Source: Amycolatopsis viridis (GTDB taxonomy: Bacteria > Actinomycetota > Actinomycetes > Mycobacteriales > Pseudonocardiaceae). From it: DNA of 64,000 bases. The stretch is taken from the NCBI RefSeq assembly GCF_011758765.1, contig NZ_JAANOU010000001.1, positions 1,054,001-1,118,000 on the forward strand, written 5' to 3'. Position numbers and translations under genes: made by a program. The notes beneath the pieces were generated by a model. The model worked only from the letters and a program-made list of their open reading frames with translations, was not told the DNA's origin and ran no database searches. The stretch's first letter is position 1. Every line of letters starts with the position of its first letter. Shown piece by piece: positions 44,817 through 54,821 of the stretch.

Positions 44817-46036
44817 CCGGTCTCGGTCACGCCCGGCGGCACCGCGAACAGGGCCGAGCCGGTGTGCTCCAGGTACTCCATCATCGCGTCCTTGGCCGAG
44901 AGCACCTTCTGCATCGGCACGAACTGGGTGCGCGGATCGCGGTTGAAGCAGATGAAGAACAACCCCGCCTCGAGGTGCCCGACCCCGTCGGACCCGTCCA
45001 CGAAGTTGTAGCCACGCCGCAGGATCCGGACACCGTTCAGGTTCTCCGCGGACGCCAGCCGGATGTGGGCGTCGGCCGGGACCAGCGGTTCGCCGTTCGC
45101 GCCGCCGACGTGCAGGTCGACCGGGTCGAACTCGGCCGACTGGCCCAGCGGTGCGCCGGTGCCCTTCGTCCGGCCGACGATCTGTTCCTGCTCACGCAGC
45201 GGCGAGCGGTCCCACGTCTCGATGTGCATCCGGATGCGGCGGGTGACCAGGTAGCTGCCGCCGGCCATCCAGTCCGGGCCGTCGCCCGGCGCGACCCACA
45301 CGTGCTGCGCGAGTGCGTCGGTGTCCTCGGCCTTGAGGTTGTTGGTGCCGTCCTTGAAACCGAACAGGTTCCGCGGGGTCACCTGTGAGCGCGAGGTCGA
45401 CGCGCTGCGCCCGAACCCGAGCTGCGACCAGCGCACCTCGGTGGTGCCGAAGCCGAGCCGCACCAGGTTGCGCACCGCGTGCACGGCCACCTGGGGGTCG
45501 TTGGCGCACGCCTGGATGCACAGGTCACCGCCGCTGCGGGCGGGGTCCAGGTTGTCCTTCGGGAACGCCGGCAGGTCGGCCAGCGCCGGCGGGCGCCGGT
45601 CCGCGAGCCCGAACCGGTCGTCGAACAACGACGGCCCGAACCCGATCGTCAGCGTCAGCGACGCGGCGGGCAGGTCCAGGGCCTCACCGGTGTCCCCGGG
45701 CGGGGCCGCGGCCGAACCGCCGACCGCACCGTTCGGCACGACCTCCTGGCCGCCAGTCATCCGGCGGGCTGCGTCGGTCCACTTGCGCAGCAACGACACC
45801 AGCTTCGCCCGGTCCTTCGTCGTCACGTCGAGCGCCGCGAAGTGCAGGTGTTCCTGGGTGGGCGTGACGATGCCGGCCTGGTGCACGCCGTGGAACGGCA
45901 CGAGGTCCGGGGCGGCGTGCGCCTCGGGACCGGACAGTGCGTGGTCCAGCCCGGCGCCGGCCGCCGCGCCGGCGCCGGCGAGGGCGACGCCGGCACCCGC
46001 GAACCCCAGCAGACGACGGCGGGACACCTGGGTCAT
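44789..46036 (-). CDS. efeB: DyP-type haem peroxidase EfeB (deferrochelatase)
   Basis: 415 residues with a Tat signal (SRRRLLGFAGAG) and a Gly/Ala-rich h-region. The DyP fingerprint GFKDGTNN carries the catalytic Asp; the proximal haem His lies further downstream. It acts outside the membrane with EfeO and EfeU. Last gene of the efeUOB operon; its start overlaps the efeO end by 4 bases. Confidence 0.94.
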   Translation of the reverse strand: MTQVSRRRLLGFAGAGVALAGAGAAAGAGLDHALSGPEAHAAPDLVPFHGVHQAGIVTPTQEHLHFAALDVTTKDRAKLVSLLRKWTDAARRMTGGQEVVPNGAVGGSAAAPPGDTGEALDLPAASLTLTIGFGPSLFDDRFGLADRRPPALADLPAFPKDNLDPARSGGDLCIQACANDPQVAVHAVRNLVRLGFGTTEVRWSQLGFGRSASTSRSQVTPRNLFGFKDGTNNLKAEDTDALAQHVWVAPGDGPDWMAGGSYLVTRRIRMHIETWDRSPLREQEQIVGRTKGTGAPLGQSAEFDPVDLHVGGANGEPLVPADAHIRLASAENLNGVRILRRGYNFVDGSDGVGHLEAGLFFICFNRDPRTQFVPMQKVLSAKDAMMEYLEHTGSALFAVPPGVTETGYWGESLFG

Positions 46037-47163
46037 TGCGCGACGACCTCCGCGACCTTGCTCAGCGGCTCGCCCAGCGCGTCCACCGCGGAGGCGAATT
46101 CCCGGATCTGGTCCTGGGTGAGCTCGGTGTAGTACTTGAACCCGTCACCGGAGCGCTGCTTGTCCAGCAGCGTCTGCACGTTCTTGACCTGGATGTCCAC
46201 TTCGGACACCAGCTGCGGGTCCCGTTCCTGCAGCACCGGGCGCAGCGACTGGATGGCAGCCTTCGAGCCGTCCAGGTTCGCCTGGAAGTCCCACAGGTCG
46301 GTGTGCGAGAAGGTTTCCTCCTCGCCGGTGATCTTGCCGGTGGCGACCTCGTCGAGCAGGCCCTTGGCGCCGTTGGCCAGGTCGAGTGCGGACAGCTGGA
46401 TCGTCTTCGCCTGGTTCACCAGGGTGGTCACGTCGGTGACCAGCTTGTCGGCGATCTGCCCGCTGTCGGGCTGCAGGCCGGTGACCCACAGGTCCTTCTC
46501 CAGCCGGTGGAAACCGGTGAACTGCTGACCCTCCTCCAGGTCGGCCTCGCGGACGTCGATGGCCGGGTCCAGCTCGCCGAACTTCTCCGCGACCGGTTCG
46601 ATGCGCTCGTAGTAGGTGCGGGTGGGCGCGTAGCGGGCCTTGGCGTCGGCGACGTTGCCGGACTTGACCGCGTCGGCGAACTTCTGCGTCTCGGTCAGCA
46701 GCGCGTCGCTCTGGCTGGCCACGTACGTCGCGTAGCTCTTCGTCGCGTCGGCGAGCTGCGTGTTCGTGTCGGTCTTCCGGCCGGCACCGCCGGTGACGGT
46801 GAACGCGCCGCGGATGCCGTCGCCGCTCATGCCGGGCTTGCACGCGGTCTGGTAGGTCCCGGCGTCGGGCACCTCGATGGTCAGCTTGCGGGTCAGGCCG
46901 GGGGCGATGTTCTCGACCTCGCCCATGATCCGGTCACCCTGGGCGTAGAGGTAGAACTCGGTGACCTTGGTGCCCTTGTTCGTCACCTCGAACGACAGGT
47001 TCCCGGCGTTCGCGGTGGTCGCCGACACCGTGCACGCGGTGTCGGTGGCCTCGACGGTGATCGGGCCGCCCGCCGCTGCCTTCTGGTCACCGCCGGAGCA
47101 GGCGGACAGGGCGAGCAGCGCGGCCGATCCCGCGACAACGAGGGGGGTCTTGCGCAAGGTCAC
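46033..47163 (-). CDS. efeO: iron-uptake lipoprotein EfeO (cupredoxin + M75)
   Basis: 376 residues from GTG 47163 with AAGGAG three bases upstream. Lipobox ALLALSACSGG, then an N-terminal cupredoxin-like domain (residues 30-130) and the M75 imelysin domain with the family HxxE motif GFHRLEKDLW. It binds iron and passes it to EfeU. The arrangement EfeU-EfeO-EfeB on one strand with 4-base overlaps is canonical. Confidence 0.94.
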   Translation of the reverse strand: MTLRKTPLVVAGSAALLALSACSGGDQKAAAGGPITVEATDTACTVSATTANAGNLSFEVTNKGTKVTEFYLYAQGDRIMGEVENIAPGLTRKLTIEVPDAGTYQTACKPGMSGDGIRGAFTVTGGAGRKTDTNTQLADATKSYATYVASQSDALLTETQKFADAVKSGNVADAKARYAPTRTYYERIEPVAEKFGELDPAIDVREADLEEGQQFTGFHRLEKDLWVTGLQPDSGQIADKLVTDVTTLVNQAKTIQLSALDLANGAKGLLDEVATGKITGEEETFSHTDLWDFQANLDGSKAAIQSLRPVLQERDPQLVSEVDIQVKNVQTLLDKQRSGDGFKYYTELTQDQIREFASAVDALGEPLSKVAEVVAQ

Positions 47164-47999
47164 TCCTTGGTACCGGCCACCACGGGGGTGGTCTTGACAG
47201 CGGGCCGCCGCAGGAACAGCGGCAGCACGATCGCGACGTAGGCGACCCAGGCGACCGCCTGGAGCACCGTGGTCTGTTGCGAGTAGTTGAAGATGCCCTT
47301 GAGCAGCGCGCCGTACCACGAGGTCTCGGGGATGGCGGCGGACGCGTCGAAGGCGAGGGTGTGCAGGCCGGGCAGGAAGCCGGCTTCCTGCAGGTCGTGC
47401 AGGCCGTAGCCGAGCACACCGGCGGCGACGAACACGAGCAGCACGCCCGTGATGGTGAAGAACTTGCCCAGGTTGAACCGGATCGCCCCGCGGTAGAGGC
47501 CGTAGGCGAGGGCGATTGCGACGGCGATGCCGACGGCGAACCCGATCAGCGGCTCCGTGGTGCCGCCCTGTGCGGACTGCACGGCGGCGTAGAAGAAGAC
47601 GGCGGTCTCCAGCCCTTCGCGGCCGACGGCGAGGAACGACAGGAGCAGGACCGCGAGCGGACCGATCGCGAGCGCGTTGTCCATCTTGCCGCGCAGCTCG
47701 GCGGCGATGCTCTTGGACGCCTTGCGCATCCAGAAGATCATCGCGGTGACGAACCCGACGGCCACGATCGACAGGCTGCCGCCGAGCAGCTCCTGCTGTT
47801 CGAACGACAGCTGGGCCGTGGTGAAGGTCAGGACCGCGCCGACGCCGACCGAGAGGACGACGGCCGCCGCGATGCCCGGCCACACCCAGCGCAGCGCCGA
47901 GCGCCGGTCGGTCCGGACGAGGAACGCGACCAGGATGCTCACCACCAGGGCGGCCTCCAGGCCCTCCCGGAGGCCGATGAGCAGGCTGGAGAACAACAA
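47160..47999 (-). CDS. efeU: high-affinity iron permease EfeU (FTR1 family)
   Basis: 279 residues, about seven helices. Two REGLE motifs, REGLEAAL near the N-terminus and REGLETAV at about residue 117, are the iron-coordinating REXXE signatures of FTR1. The start is a TTG with AAGGAGG about nine bases upstream. First gene of the operon; an iron box lies 38-56 bp before the start. Confidence 0.94.
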   Translation of the reverse strand: MLFSSLLIGLREGLEAALVVSILVAFLVRTDRRSALRWVWPGIAAAVVLSVGVGAVLTFTTAQLSFEQQELLGGSLSIVAVGFVTAMIFWMRKASKSIAAELRGKMDNALAIGPLAVLLLSFLAVGREGLETAVFFYAAVQSAQGGTTEPLIGFAVGIAVAIALAYGLYRGAIRFNLGKFFTITGVLLVFVAAGVLGYGLHDLQEAGFLPGLHTLAFDASAAIPETSWYGALLKGIFNYSQQTTVLQAVAWVAYVAIVLPLFLRRPAVKTTPVVAGTKE

Positions 48000-48036
48000 C
48001 GGACGGCCTCCTTGGACGCATCGGACCGGTCTAGGT

Positions 48037-48055
48037 TTAGGTAAGCCTTGCCTGA
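48037..48055 (-). promoter_or_regulatory. iron box (IdeR/DmdR/DtxR site) before efeU
   Basis: The 19-mer TTAGGTAAGCCTTGCCTGA matches 14 of 19 positions of the known DtxR-family box TTAGGTTAGGCTAACCTAA and is itself a near-palindrome. It predicts iron repression of efeUOB. Confidence 0.8.
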
Positions 48056-48202
48056 AAGTCCAGCCCGACCATCCTCGCTTGATCGGGGTAACCGGTCAAA
48101 TCGGGCGTCACTCCGCGCATTTTCGCAGTTCAGGGCGCGGCAAGGGGCTCCATAACGAAGTGGTGTGATCCGTCCGTCAGGAAGTCTGGATAACCTGTTC
48201 GG

Positions 48203-48874
48203 GTGGCAGAACCCACTCAGCCGGGGGACGCCCGGATCCGGCGCTTCTCGTCCCGGTTGCTCCTCGGGGCGGCGGTGACCGGCACCGGGCTGGTGCTCAT
48301 CCTGACCATCGGCGTGACCCGTCCCGCGGAGGCCCCGCGGCCGGTCGTCTCCCAACCGGCCGTGGCCACGGGGACGCTCGAAGCGCCGCCCGGCGCGACC
48401 GCCCCACGCCCCGCCAGGGCCGCGCCGCAGGACCGGCCGCGTGAGTCCGACCGCAAGGCGCTCGACGCCTGGTCGACCGAAGTGGCCGGCGCGACCGGGC
48501 TGCCGCCGCGGGTGCTCACCGGCTACGGCCGGGCGGAGATGTGGATGCGCGGGGAGTGGCCGGGATGCCACCTGTCCTGGGCCACGCTCGCCGCGATCGG
48601 CGAGGCGTCCGCGGTCGGCTCCGGCCCGCTGCGCGTGCCCGAGGAGACCTGGAAGCAGTGGGCGGCGCGCGCCACGCGCGACGGCAGGCAGGCGGACCCG
48701 GCGGACATCGACGACGCGGCACTGACCACGGCCCGCTCGCTGTGCTCGACGGGCGCCGACCTGGCCACCGCGCCCGGCTGGTGGGCCGCGATCACCGGCG
48801 CACCCGCCCTCGCCCCGGCCGCCCGGCACGTCTTCGACATCGCCACGAACCTCGCCGGCGCCGCCCCCCGCTAG
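48203..48874 (+). CDS. LpqU-like protein, degenerate lytic-transglycosylase fold
   Basis: 223 residues with one N-terminal membrane helix (about 20-40), not a lipobox. The mature part CHLSWATLAAIGEASAVGSG then ITGAPALAPAARHV aligns in layout with the intact transglycosylase at 52605, where the same region reads CHLDWALVASIGRIESNHARGG. Two residues around the catalytic glutamate are missing and the FIPSTW substrate segment is replaced by VPEETW, so activity is doubtful. It sits between mazG and eno, exactly where lpqU (Rv1022) is in mycobacteria. Confidence 0.75.
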   Translation: MAEPTQPGDARIRRFSSRLLLGAAVTGTGLVLILTIGVTRPAEAPRPVVSQPAVATGTLEAPPGATAPRPARAAPQDRPRESDRKALDAWSTEVAGATGLPPRVLTGYGRAEMWMRGEWPGCHLSWATLAAIGEASAVGSGPLRVPEETWKQWAARATRDGRQADPADIDDAALTTARSLCSTGADLATAPGWWAAITGAPALAPAARHVFDIATNLAGAAPR

Positions 48875-48895
48875 TGGACGGCCCGAGCCGCGCGA

Positions 48896-49300
48896 TCAGC
48901 TCTCCTGCAACCGAACCCGGGCATTGACCTCGGACAACGCGTCCTGGTACTCGGGCACCGGGTTCATCGCCCAGGCCATGCGCAGCTGTCCCAGCGCTTC
49001 GACCAGCCGGCCCAGCCGTTGCAGCGTGCGGCCCAGCACGAAGCGGGCGTAGTGGTCGGACGGATCGAGTTCCAGCACCCGCGTCAACGCCTGCTCGGCG
49101 CGGTTGAGCTGGGCGGAGTGGAAGTAGGCGCGCCCGGCGAGCAGCTGGACGCTGGGCTTGTCCGGTTCGCTCTCCAGCACCGGCTGCAGCGCCTTGAGGG
49201 CGTCCAGCGGACGCCGCTTCTCGACGAGATCCTCCGCCTCGCGAAACGCGTGCAGCGGGTGCAGGCCTGCTGGTCCCCGCGGGGTTTCTGCCTCATCCAT
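48896..49300 (-). CDS. tetratricopeptide-repeat protein
   Basis: 134 residues from ATG 49300. Two to three TPR units are visible: PLDALKALQPVLESEPDKP, AEQALTRVLELDPSDHYARF and LVEALGQLRMAWAMNPV. Cytoplasmic, no catalytic motif; likely a scaffold. It is divergent from the VOC gene. Confidence 0.85.
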   Translation of the reverse strand: MDEAETPRGPAGLHPLHAFREAEDLVEKRRPLDALKALQPVLESEPDKPSVQLLAGRAYFHSAQLNRAEQALTRVLELDPSDHYARFVLGRTLQRLGRLVEALGQLRMAWAMNPVPEYQDALSEVNARVRLQES

Positions 49301-49384
49301 CTTCTGATCGACGTTACCCCCGGCGCGCCCGTTTCGGCAGGGGCGATCAGGGTGGCCGGCGGCGGCATGATGCACTAACCGGTC

Positions 49385-49837
49385 ATGAGCGAAGAACCGC
49401 GGTATCTCGGACTCTCGCCCTACCTGTACTACACCGACGCCACGGAGGCGCTGGACTGGCTGGTGCGCGTGTTCGGCTTCACGGAGAAGGTCCGGTACGT
49501 CGACGCGTCCGGCCACGTCTTCCAGGCCGTGGTGGCCGCCGGTGACGCCGAGATCGTGCTCGCCGCGGTCGGCGCCGACTACTGGGAGACCAAGGGCGTC
49601 GACCGGCCGGTCGGGCAGCTCAACGTCGTGTACGTGCCCGACGCCGACGCGCAGTACGAGCACGTGTGCACGGCCCTGGGGGAGGGGTGCGACGTACCGC
49701 CACCGCAGGACCAGCCCTACGGCGCGCGGGTGTTCACGGTGCTGGACTGCGGGGGCAACAGCTGGACGTTCTGGCAGCAGATCTCCGACACCGCCGACCT
49801 GCCGTCGGGATGGCAGGAGGTCCGCGCCGGCCAGTGA
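49385..49837 (+). CDS. VOC/glyoxalase-fold protein
   Basis: 150 residues with the paired beta-alpha-beta-beta-beta modules of the VOC superfamily (SPYLYYTDATEALDWLVRVFGF and a second half ending ARVFTVLDCGGNSWTFWQ). Members are dioxygenases, isomerases or drug-binding proteins. The metal ligands are incomplete, so a binding role is as likely as catalysis. Single gene between two divergent neighbours. Confidence 0.85.
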   Translation: MSEEPRYLGLSPYLYYTDATEALDWLVRVFGFTEKVRYVDASGHVFQAVVAAGDAEIVLAAVGADYWETKGVDRPVGQLNVVYVPDADAQYEHVCTALGEGCDVPPPQDQPYGARVFTVLDCGGNSWTFWQQISDTADLPSGWQEVRAGQ

Positions 49838-49906
49838 CGCGTGCCTCCACCGGGTGAACGGCGATGGCCGCTACGCTGGTCGCGTCTTCGCTGGACAAAC
49901 CGATGA

Positions 49907-51202
<1,296 letters not shown>

Positions 51203-51211
51203 CCGGGGTAG

Positions 51212-51754
51212 ATGACGCAACGCGGAACCCAGCGCGCGCGGCGCCCCCGCCGCACGGAGGGCTCACCGGCCCGACGTGCGGAGGGGGCGCCCGCGCGCCG
51301 TCCGCAACTGGCCCGGCGGGTGGCCGCCGGGAAGGCGCGGCTGCGCCGCGGCCCGGGCGGCCAGGGCGCCGCCGCAGCGCGCGTGCTCGGCATGTCCACC
51401 ACGCGCCGGGCCGCGGTGCTCGCGATCGTGGTGTGCGCGCTGGCGTTCACCGTCGCCGTGCCGTTGCGCACCTATCTCGCGCAACGGGCCGAGGTCGCCG
51501 AGCAGGAGCAGCGGCAGGCAGAGCTGAAGCACGACGTGGCGCTGCTGGAGCAACGCAAGGCCGCGGTGTCGGATCCGGCGCAGGTCGAGGCGGAGGCCCG
51601 GCGGCGGCTGCGGTACGTCATGCCGGGCGAGACGCCCTACGTCGTGCAGCTGCCGGAGGACGCGCCGAAACCGCAGGAGCCGGCGAAGCCCGATCCGGTG
51701 GTCTCCGGCGGTGGGGCGTGGTACCAGCAGTTGTGGAGCACCGTCGGCGGCTGA
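51212..51754 (+). CDS. FtsB/DivIC-type septum-formation protein
   Basis: 180 residues. A very basic, Arg-rich cytoplasmic N-terminus (about 60 residues), one membrane helix (AAVLAIVVCALAFTVAVPL) and a periplasmic coiled coil (EVAEQEQRQAELKHDVALLEQRK) ending in a Pro-rich tail. This is the architecture of the FtsB/DivIC divisome family; position after eno matches Rv1024. It stabilises the FtsQLB complex at the septum. Confidence 0.9.
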   Translation: MTQRGTQRARRPRRTEGSPARRAEGAPARRPQLARRVAAGKARLRRGPGGQGAAAARVLGMSTTRRAAVLAIVVCALAFTVAVPLRTYLAQRAEVAEQEQRQAELKHDVALLEQRKAAVSDPAQVEAEARRRLRYVMPGETPYVVQLPEDAPKPQEPAKPDPVVSGGGAWYQQLWSTVGG

Positions 51755-51781
51755 CCGGGTGGCGCTTGCGACAATGGGGCG

Positions 51782-52288
51782 GTGAGCAAGACGGACCTGC
51801 CCTCGTTCGAACCGGTCACCGAGTCCGACCGGCTCATCATCTCCGAGCAGCTCGGCCGTCCCGCGCGTGCGCTGCGGGCGGTCGCGGCGCGCTGTCCGAG
51901 CGGGCACCCGTCCGTCGTGCAGACCAACCCGCGGCTGGAGAACGGCACCCCGTTCCCGACCCTGTACTACCTGACCTGCCCGCGGCTGACTTCGCTGGTC
52001 GGGCGCCTCGAGGCGTCCGGGATCATGAAGGAGATGACCGACCGGCTGGCGGTGGACGAGGAGCTGGCCGCGGCCTACCGCCGTGCGCACGAGTCGTACC
52101 TGGCACAGCGGGACGCCCTCGAGCCGCTCGGACACCAGGTGACCGCGGGCGGCATGCCCGGACGGGTGAAGTGCCTGCACGTGCATCTCGCGCACACCCT
52201 CGCGATGGGACCGGGCGTCAACCCGTTCGGCGACGAAACCCTCGAACTGCTCAAACCCGATTGGCCCAGCGGCGACTGCGCCGCCTGA
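51782..52288 (+). CDS. DUF501-family protein
   Basis: 168 residues, cytoplasmic. Conserved features of the family are RCPSGHPSVVQTNPRLENGTPFPTLYYLTCPRL and GGMPGRVKCLHVHLAHTLAMGPGVNPFG, with four cysteines that may bind a metal. Always found between the FtsB-like gene and ppx in actinobacteria (Rv1025 position). Role is unknown. Confidence 0.9.
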   Translation: MSKTDLPSFEPVTESDRLIISEQLGRPARALRAVAARCPSGHPSVVQTNPRLENGTPFPTLYYLTCPRLTSLVGRLEASGIMKEMTDRLAVDEELAAAYRRAHESYLAQRDALEPLGHQVTAGGMPGRVKCLHVHLAHTLAMGPGVNPFGDETLELLKPDWPSGDCAA

Positions 52289-52323
52289 CGCCACCCGCCC
52301 CACTCACCCACCGCCACCAGGAC

Positions 52324-52470
52324 CAGCAAACACGCCGCCCGGAGCGGCAAACACGCCGGCGGGAGCGGCAAACACGAAGTGGGCCGCGTGTTTGCCGTTC
52401 CGCGCGCTGTGTTTGCCTGTGCGGGCGGTGTGTTGGCTGGCGCGGGCGGCGTGTTGGCTCGTCCGGGACA
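52324..52470. repeat. 21-bp repeat cluster C, forward then reverse
   Basis: Three forward units (52324, 52345, 52366) reading CAGCAAACAC or CGGCAAACAC, then four reverse units (52388, 52409, 52430, 52451) reading GTGTTTGCC or GTGTTGGC. The two arms face each other around a short centre near 52380, so the whole block can pair into a long imperfect hairpin. It fills most of the 316-bp gap between DUF501 and the transglycosylase gene. Confidence 0.85.
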
Positions 52471-52537
52471 CCCACATCGGCTACGCGCTGAACTATCGGC
52501 TAACACTTCCGCCCCAACGCAGCGATACCACCTCTCG

Positions 52538-52553
52538 GTAACACGGGCTTCAC
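52538..52553 (+). promoter_or_regulatory. candidate MtrA-like box before the transglycosylase gene
   Basis: GTAAC and TTCAC half-sites start 11 bases apart, the same spacing as the site before rpfB. It is about 55 bp from the start codon. Tentative: the second half-site deviates from GTNAC. Confidence 0.25.
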
Positions 52554-52604
52554 ACCGCGCGGTTCAGCATCGGATGTGACGCCCGCTCGGGGAGGGAAGT
52601 GGAT

Positions 52605-53801
52605 GTGCGCCGGATCCGTCTGAAGGTCACCAACCGCAAGGCGCGCAGAGCCGGGCTGGCCAACAAAGCGACGCTTGCCGCCATGGGCGGCGTGTTCGCC
52701 GTGCTCCCGGCCGCGCTGGCCGGGAGCGGCACCCAAACCTGGACCGGCACCGCGCCCACCGAGCAGAACCGCCCGGTCGGCCTCGTGCAGGGCGTGCCGC
52801 CGGAGATGCTCCAGATCAGCGTCGACGGGCAGCTCCCGCAGCCGCCGCAGCCGGTGCTGCCCGAGGCGTTGCCTTCCGGACCGCTCGGCATCCCCGGTAG
52901 CGCGCTGAAGGCGTACCGCAACGCCGCCGACCTGATGCGGCCCGAGCGCCCGGGTTGCCACCTGGACTGGGCGCTGGTCGCGAGCATCGGCCGCATCGAG
53001 TCCAACCACGCGCGCGGCGGCTACGTCGACGCGAACGGGACCACCCGCGAGCCGATCCTCGGCCCGGAGCTCAACGGTGTCGGCCCGGTGGCCGCGATCC
53101 GGGACACCGACCACGGCCGCTGGGACCACGACACCGTGTGGGACCGCGCGGTCGGGCCCACCCAGTTCATCCCCAGCACCTGGGTTTTCTACGGTGCGGA
53201 CGGCAACCACGACCGGGTCGCCGACCCGAACAACATCTACGACGCCACTCTCGCCACCGCGGGCTACCTGTGCTCCGGTGGTCTGGACCTCGCGAACCCG
53301 GCCCAGCTGCGCGCCGCGGTCTACCGCTACAACAACTCCGGCGCCTACGTGGAAACGGTGATCCGCTGGGCCGAGGCGTACCGCAGCGGCGTCGCCCTGC
53401 TGCCGGACAGCAAGGTGCCGGTCGGCGCGCCGAGCGTCCCGGTGGCCCCGGTCGCGCCCGCGGTCGCGCCACCGCCACCGCCGACGGTCCTCGCCGCGCC
53501 ACCGGCGGCGCCGTCGCCGTCGCCGTCGCAGACGGCGGCCCGGTCGGACGGCAGCAGCACCACCACGACGACCCCCTCGACCACCCCGACCACACCGGCC
53601 ACCACCACTACGACCACCACTACGACGACGACCACCACGACGACCACCACGACCGTGCCGCCGACGTGCGCGACCAGCACCACGCCGACGTCGACGACAA
53701 CCACCACGACCACACCCACCTCGACGACGCCGCCGTGCGAACCTCCGGTCACCGGCCCGGCGACCTCCACCACGGGATCGACGACCGGGCACACCCCGTA
53801 G
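52605..53801 (+). CDS. secreted lytic transglycosylase with Thr-rich C-terminal tail
   Basis: 398 residues from GTG 52605 (GGAGGG eight bases upstream; GTG 52599 is too close). A basic N-terminus and one hydrophobic stretch give a secretion signal. The MltB/SLT-like catalytic part has CHLDWALVASIGRIESNHARGG, whose glutamate is catalytic, then FIPSTWVFYGADGNHDRVADPNNIYDATLATAGYLCSGG. From about residue 320 a linker of Pro/Ala turns into nearly pure threonine with two cysteine-bearing breaks. Such tails are O-mannosylation targets and can bind or span the wall. It sits between DUF501 and ppx. Confidence 0.92.
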   Translation: MRRIRLKVTNRKARRAGLANKATLAAMGGVFAVLPAALAGSGTQTWTGTAPTEQNRPVGLVQGVPPEMLQISVDGQLPQPPQPVLPEALPSGPLGIPGSALKAYRNAADLMRPERPGCHLDWALVASIGRIESNHARGGYVDANGTTREPILGPELNGVGPVAAIRDTDHGRWDHDTVWDRAVGPTQFIPSTWVFYGADGNHDRVADPNNIYDATLATAGYLCSGGLDLANPAQLRAAVYRYNNSGAYVETVIRWAEAYRSGVALLPDSKVPVGAPSVPVAPVAPAVAPPPPPTVLAAPPAAPSPSPSQTAARSDGSSTTTTTPSTTPTTPATTTTTTTTTTTTTTTTTTVPPTCATSTTPTSTTTTTTTPTSTTPPCEPPVTGPATSTTGSTTGHTP

Positions 53802-53810
53802 GGTGGGCGC

Positions 53811-54764
53811 ATGCCCCGTGTTGCCGCGATCGACTGTGGAACCAACTCCATCCGCCTGCTGGTGGCCGAGCTGACCGAGCGTCACGACGGCACCGTCGAC
53901 CTGCGTGACCTGCATCGGGAGATGCGGGTCGTGCGGCTCGGGCAGGGTGTGGACGCGACCGGCCGGCTCGCCCCGGAGGCGCTGGAGCGCACCCGCGCCG
54001 CGCTGGCCGACTACACGATCGCTGCCCGGCGCAAGGGTGTGGAGAGGGTGCGCATGGTCGCCACCTCGGCGACCCGTGACGCGAGCAACCGCGACGAGTT
54101 CTTCGCGATGACGCGCGAGGTGCTGGGCACCGAGGCCGAGGTGATCACCGGCGACGAGGAGGCCCGGCTGTCGTTCACCGGTGCGGTCGGCGAGCAGGAC
54201 CCGGACGACGGCCCGTTCCTGGTGGTCGACGTCGGCGGCGGCTCCACCGAGCTGGTACTGGGCGACTGGGACGGCCGGCGCGCTTCGGTGACGGCGGCCA
54301 GGTCGGTGGACGTGGGCTGCGTGCGGATCACCGAGCGCGCCCTGAAGTCGGATCCGCCGACCTCGAACGAGATCGTCGCGGCACGCGAGTTCGCCACCGG
54401 TGTGCTGGCGGAGGCGTTCGACGCGGTGGACGTGTCGAAGGCCCGCACCTGGATCGGCGTGGCCGGCACCGTCACCACGTTGTCCGCGGTGGCCCAGGAG
54501 CTGCCGGAGTACGACTCGGAACGCACCCACCTGTCGCGCCTGACGCCGGCCGACATCACGCGGGTGTCCGGGCAGCTGCTGGAGGCCGACCACGCGGCGC
54601 GCGCCGCGAACCCGGTGATCCACCCCGGCCGGGTCGACGTGATCGGCGGTGGCGGGCTGATCGTGCAGATCCTCGCCGAGCAGATCGGCCTGCGCGGCGG
54701 CCCCGCCGAGCTGGTGGTCAGCGAGCACGACATCCTCGACGGCATCGCGCTCTCGCTCGCCTGA
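53811..54764 (+). CDS. ppx: exopolyphosphatase / pppGpp phosphohydrolase (Ppx/GppA)
   Basis: 317 residues, ASKHA fold. AIDCGTNSIRLLVAELTE is phosphate-1, VDVGGGSTELVLGD is phosphate-2, and IGVAGTVTTLSAV the adenosine-like loop. It lacks the long C-terminal HD domain, as do actinobacterial Ppx2 proteins (Rv1026 position). It removes terminal phosphate from polyphosphate or from pppGpp. Confidence 0.94.
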   Translation: MPRVAAIDCGTNSIRLLVAELTERHDGTVDLRDLHREMRVVRLGQGVDATGRLAPEALERTRAALADYTIAARRKGVERVRMVATSATRDASNRDEFFAMTREVLGTEAEVITGDEEARLSFTGAVGEQDPDDGPFLVVDVGGGSTELVLGDWDGRRASVTAARSVDVGCVRITERALKSDPPTSNEIVAAREFATGVLAEAFDAVDVSKARTWIGVAGTVTTLSAVAQELPEYDSERTHLSRLTPADITRVSGQLLEADHAARAANPVIHPGRVDVIGGGGLIVQILAEQIGLRGGPAELVVSEHDILDGIALSLA

Positions 54765-54821
54765 GCTGCGGGTACGCCGGATCGGGCTTACGCTGGCCGC
54801 GCGGGACGCGGGGAGGCCGGC

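Noticed and set aside
53560-53800. Minus-strand valine-rich protein opposite the Thr tail
   Set aside because: It is the antisense reading of ACC/ACG repeats (GGT/CGT gives Val/Gly runs) and has no signal or domain.
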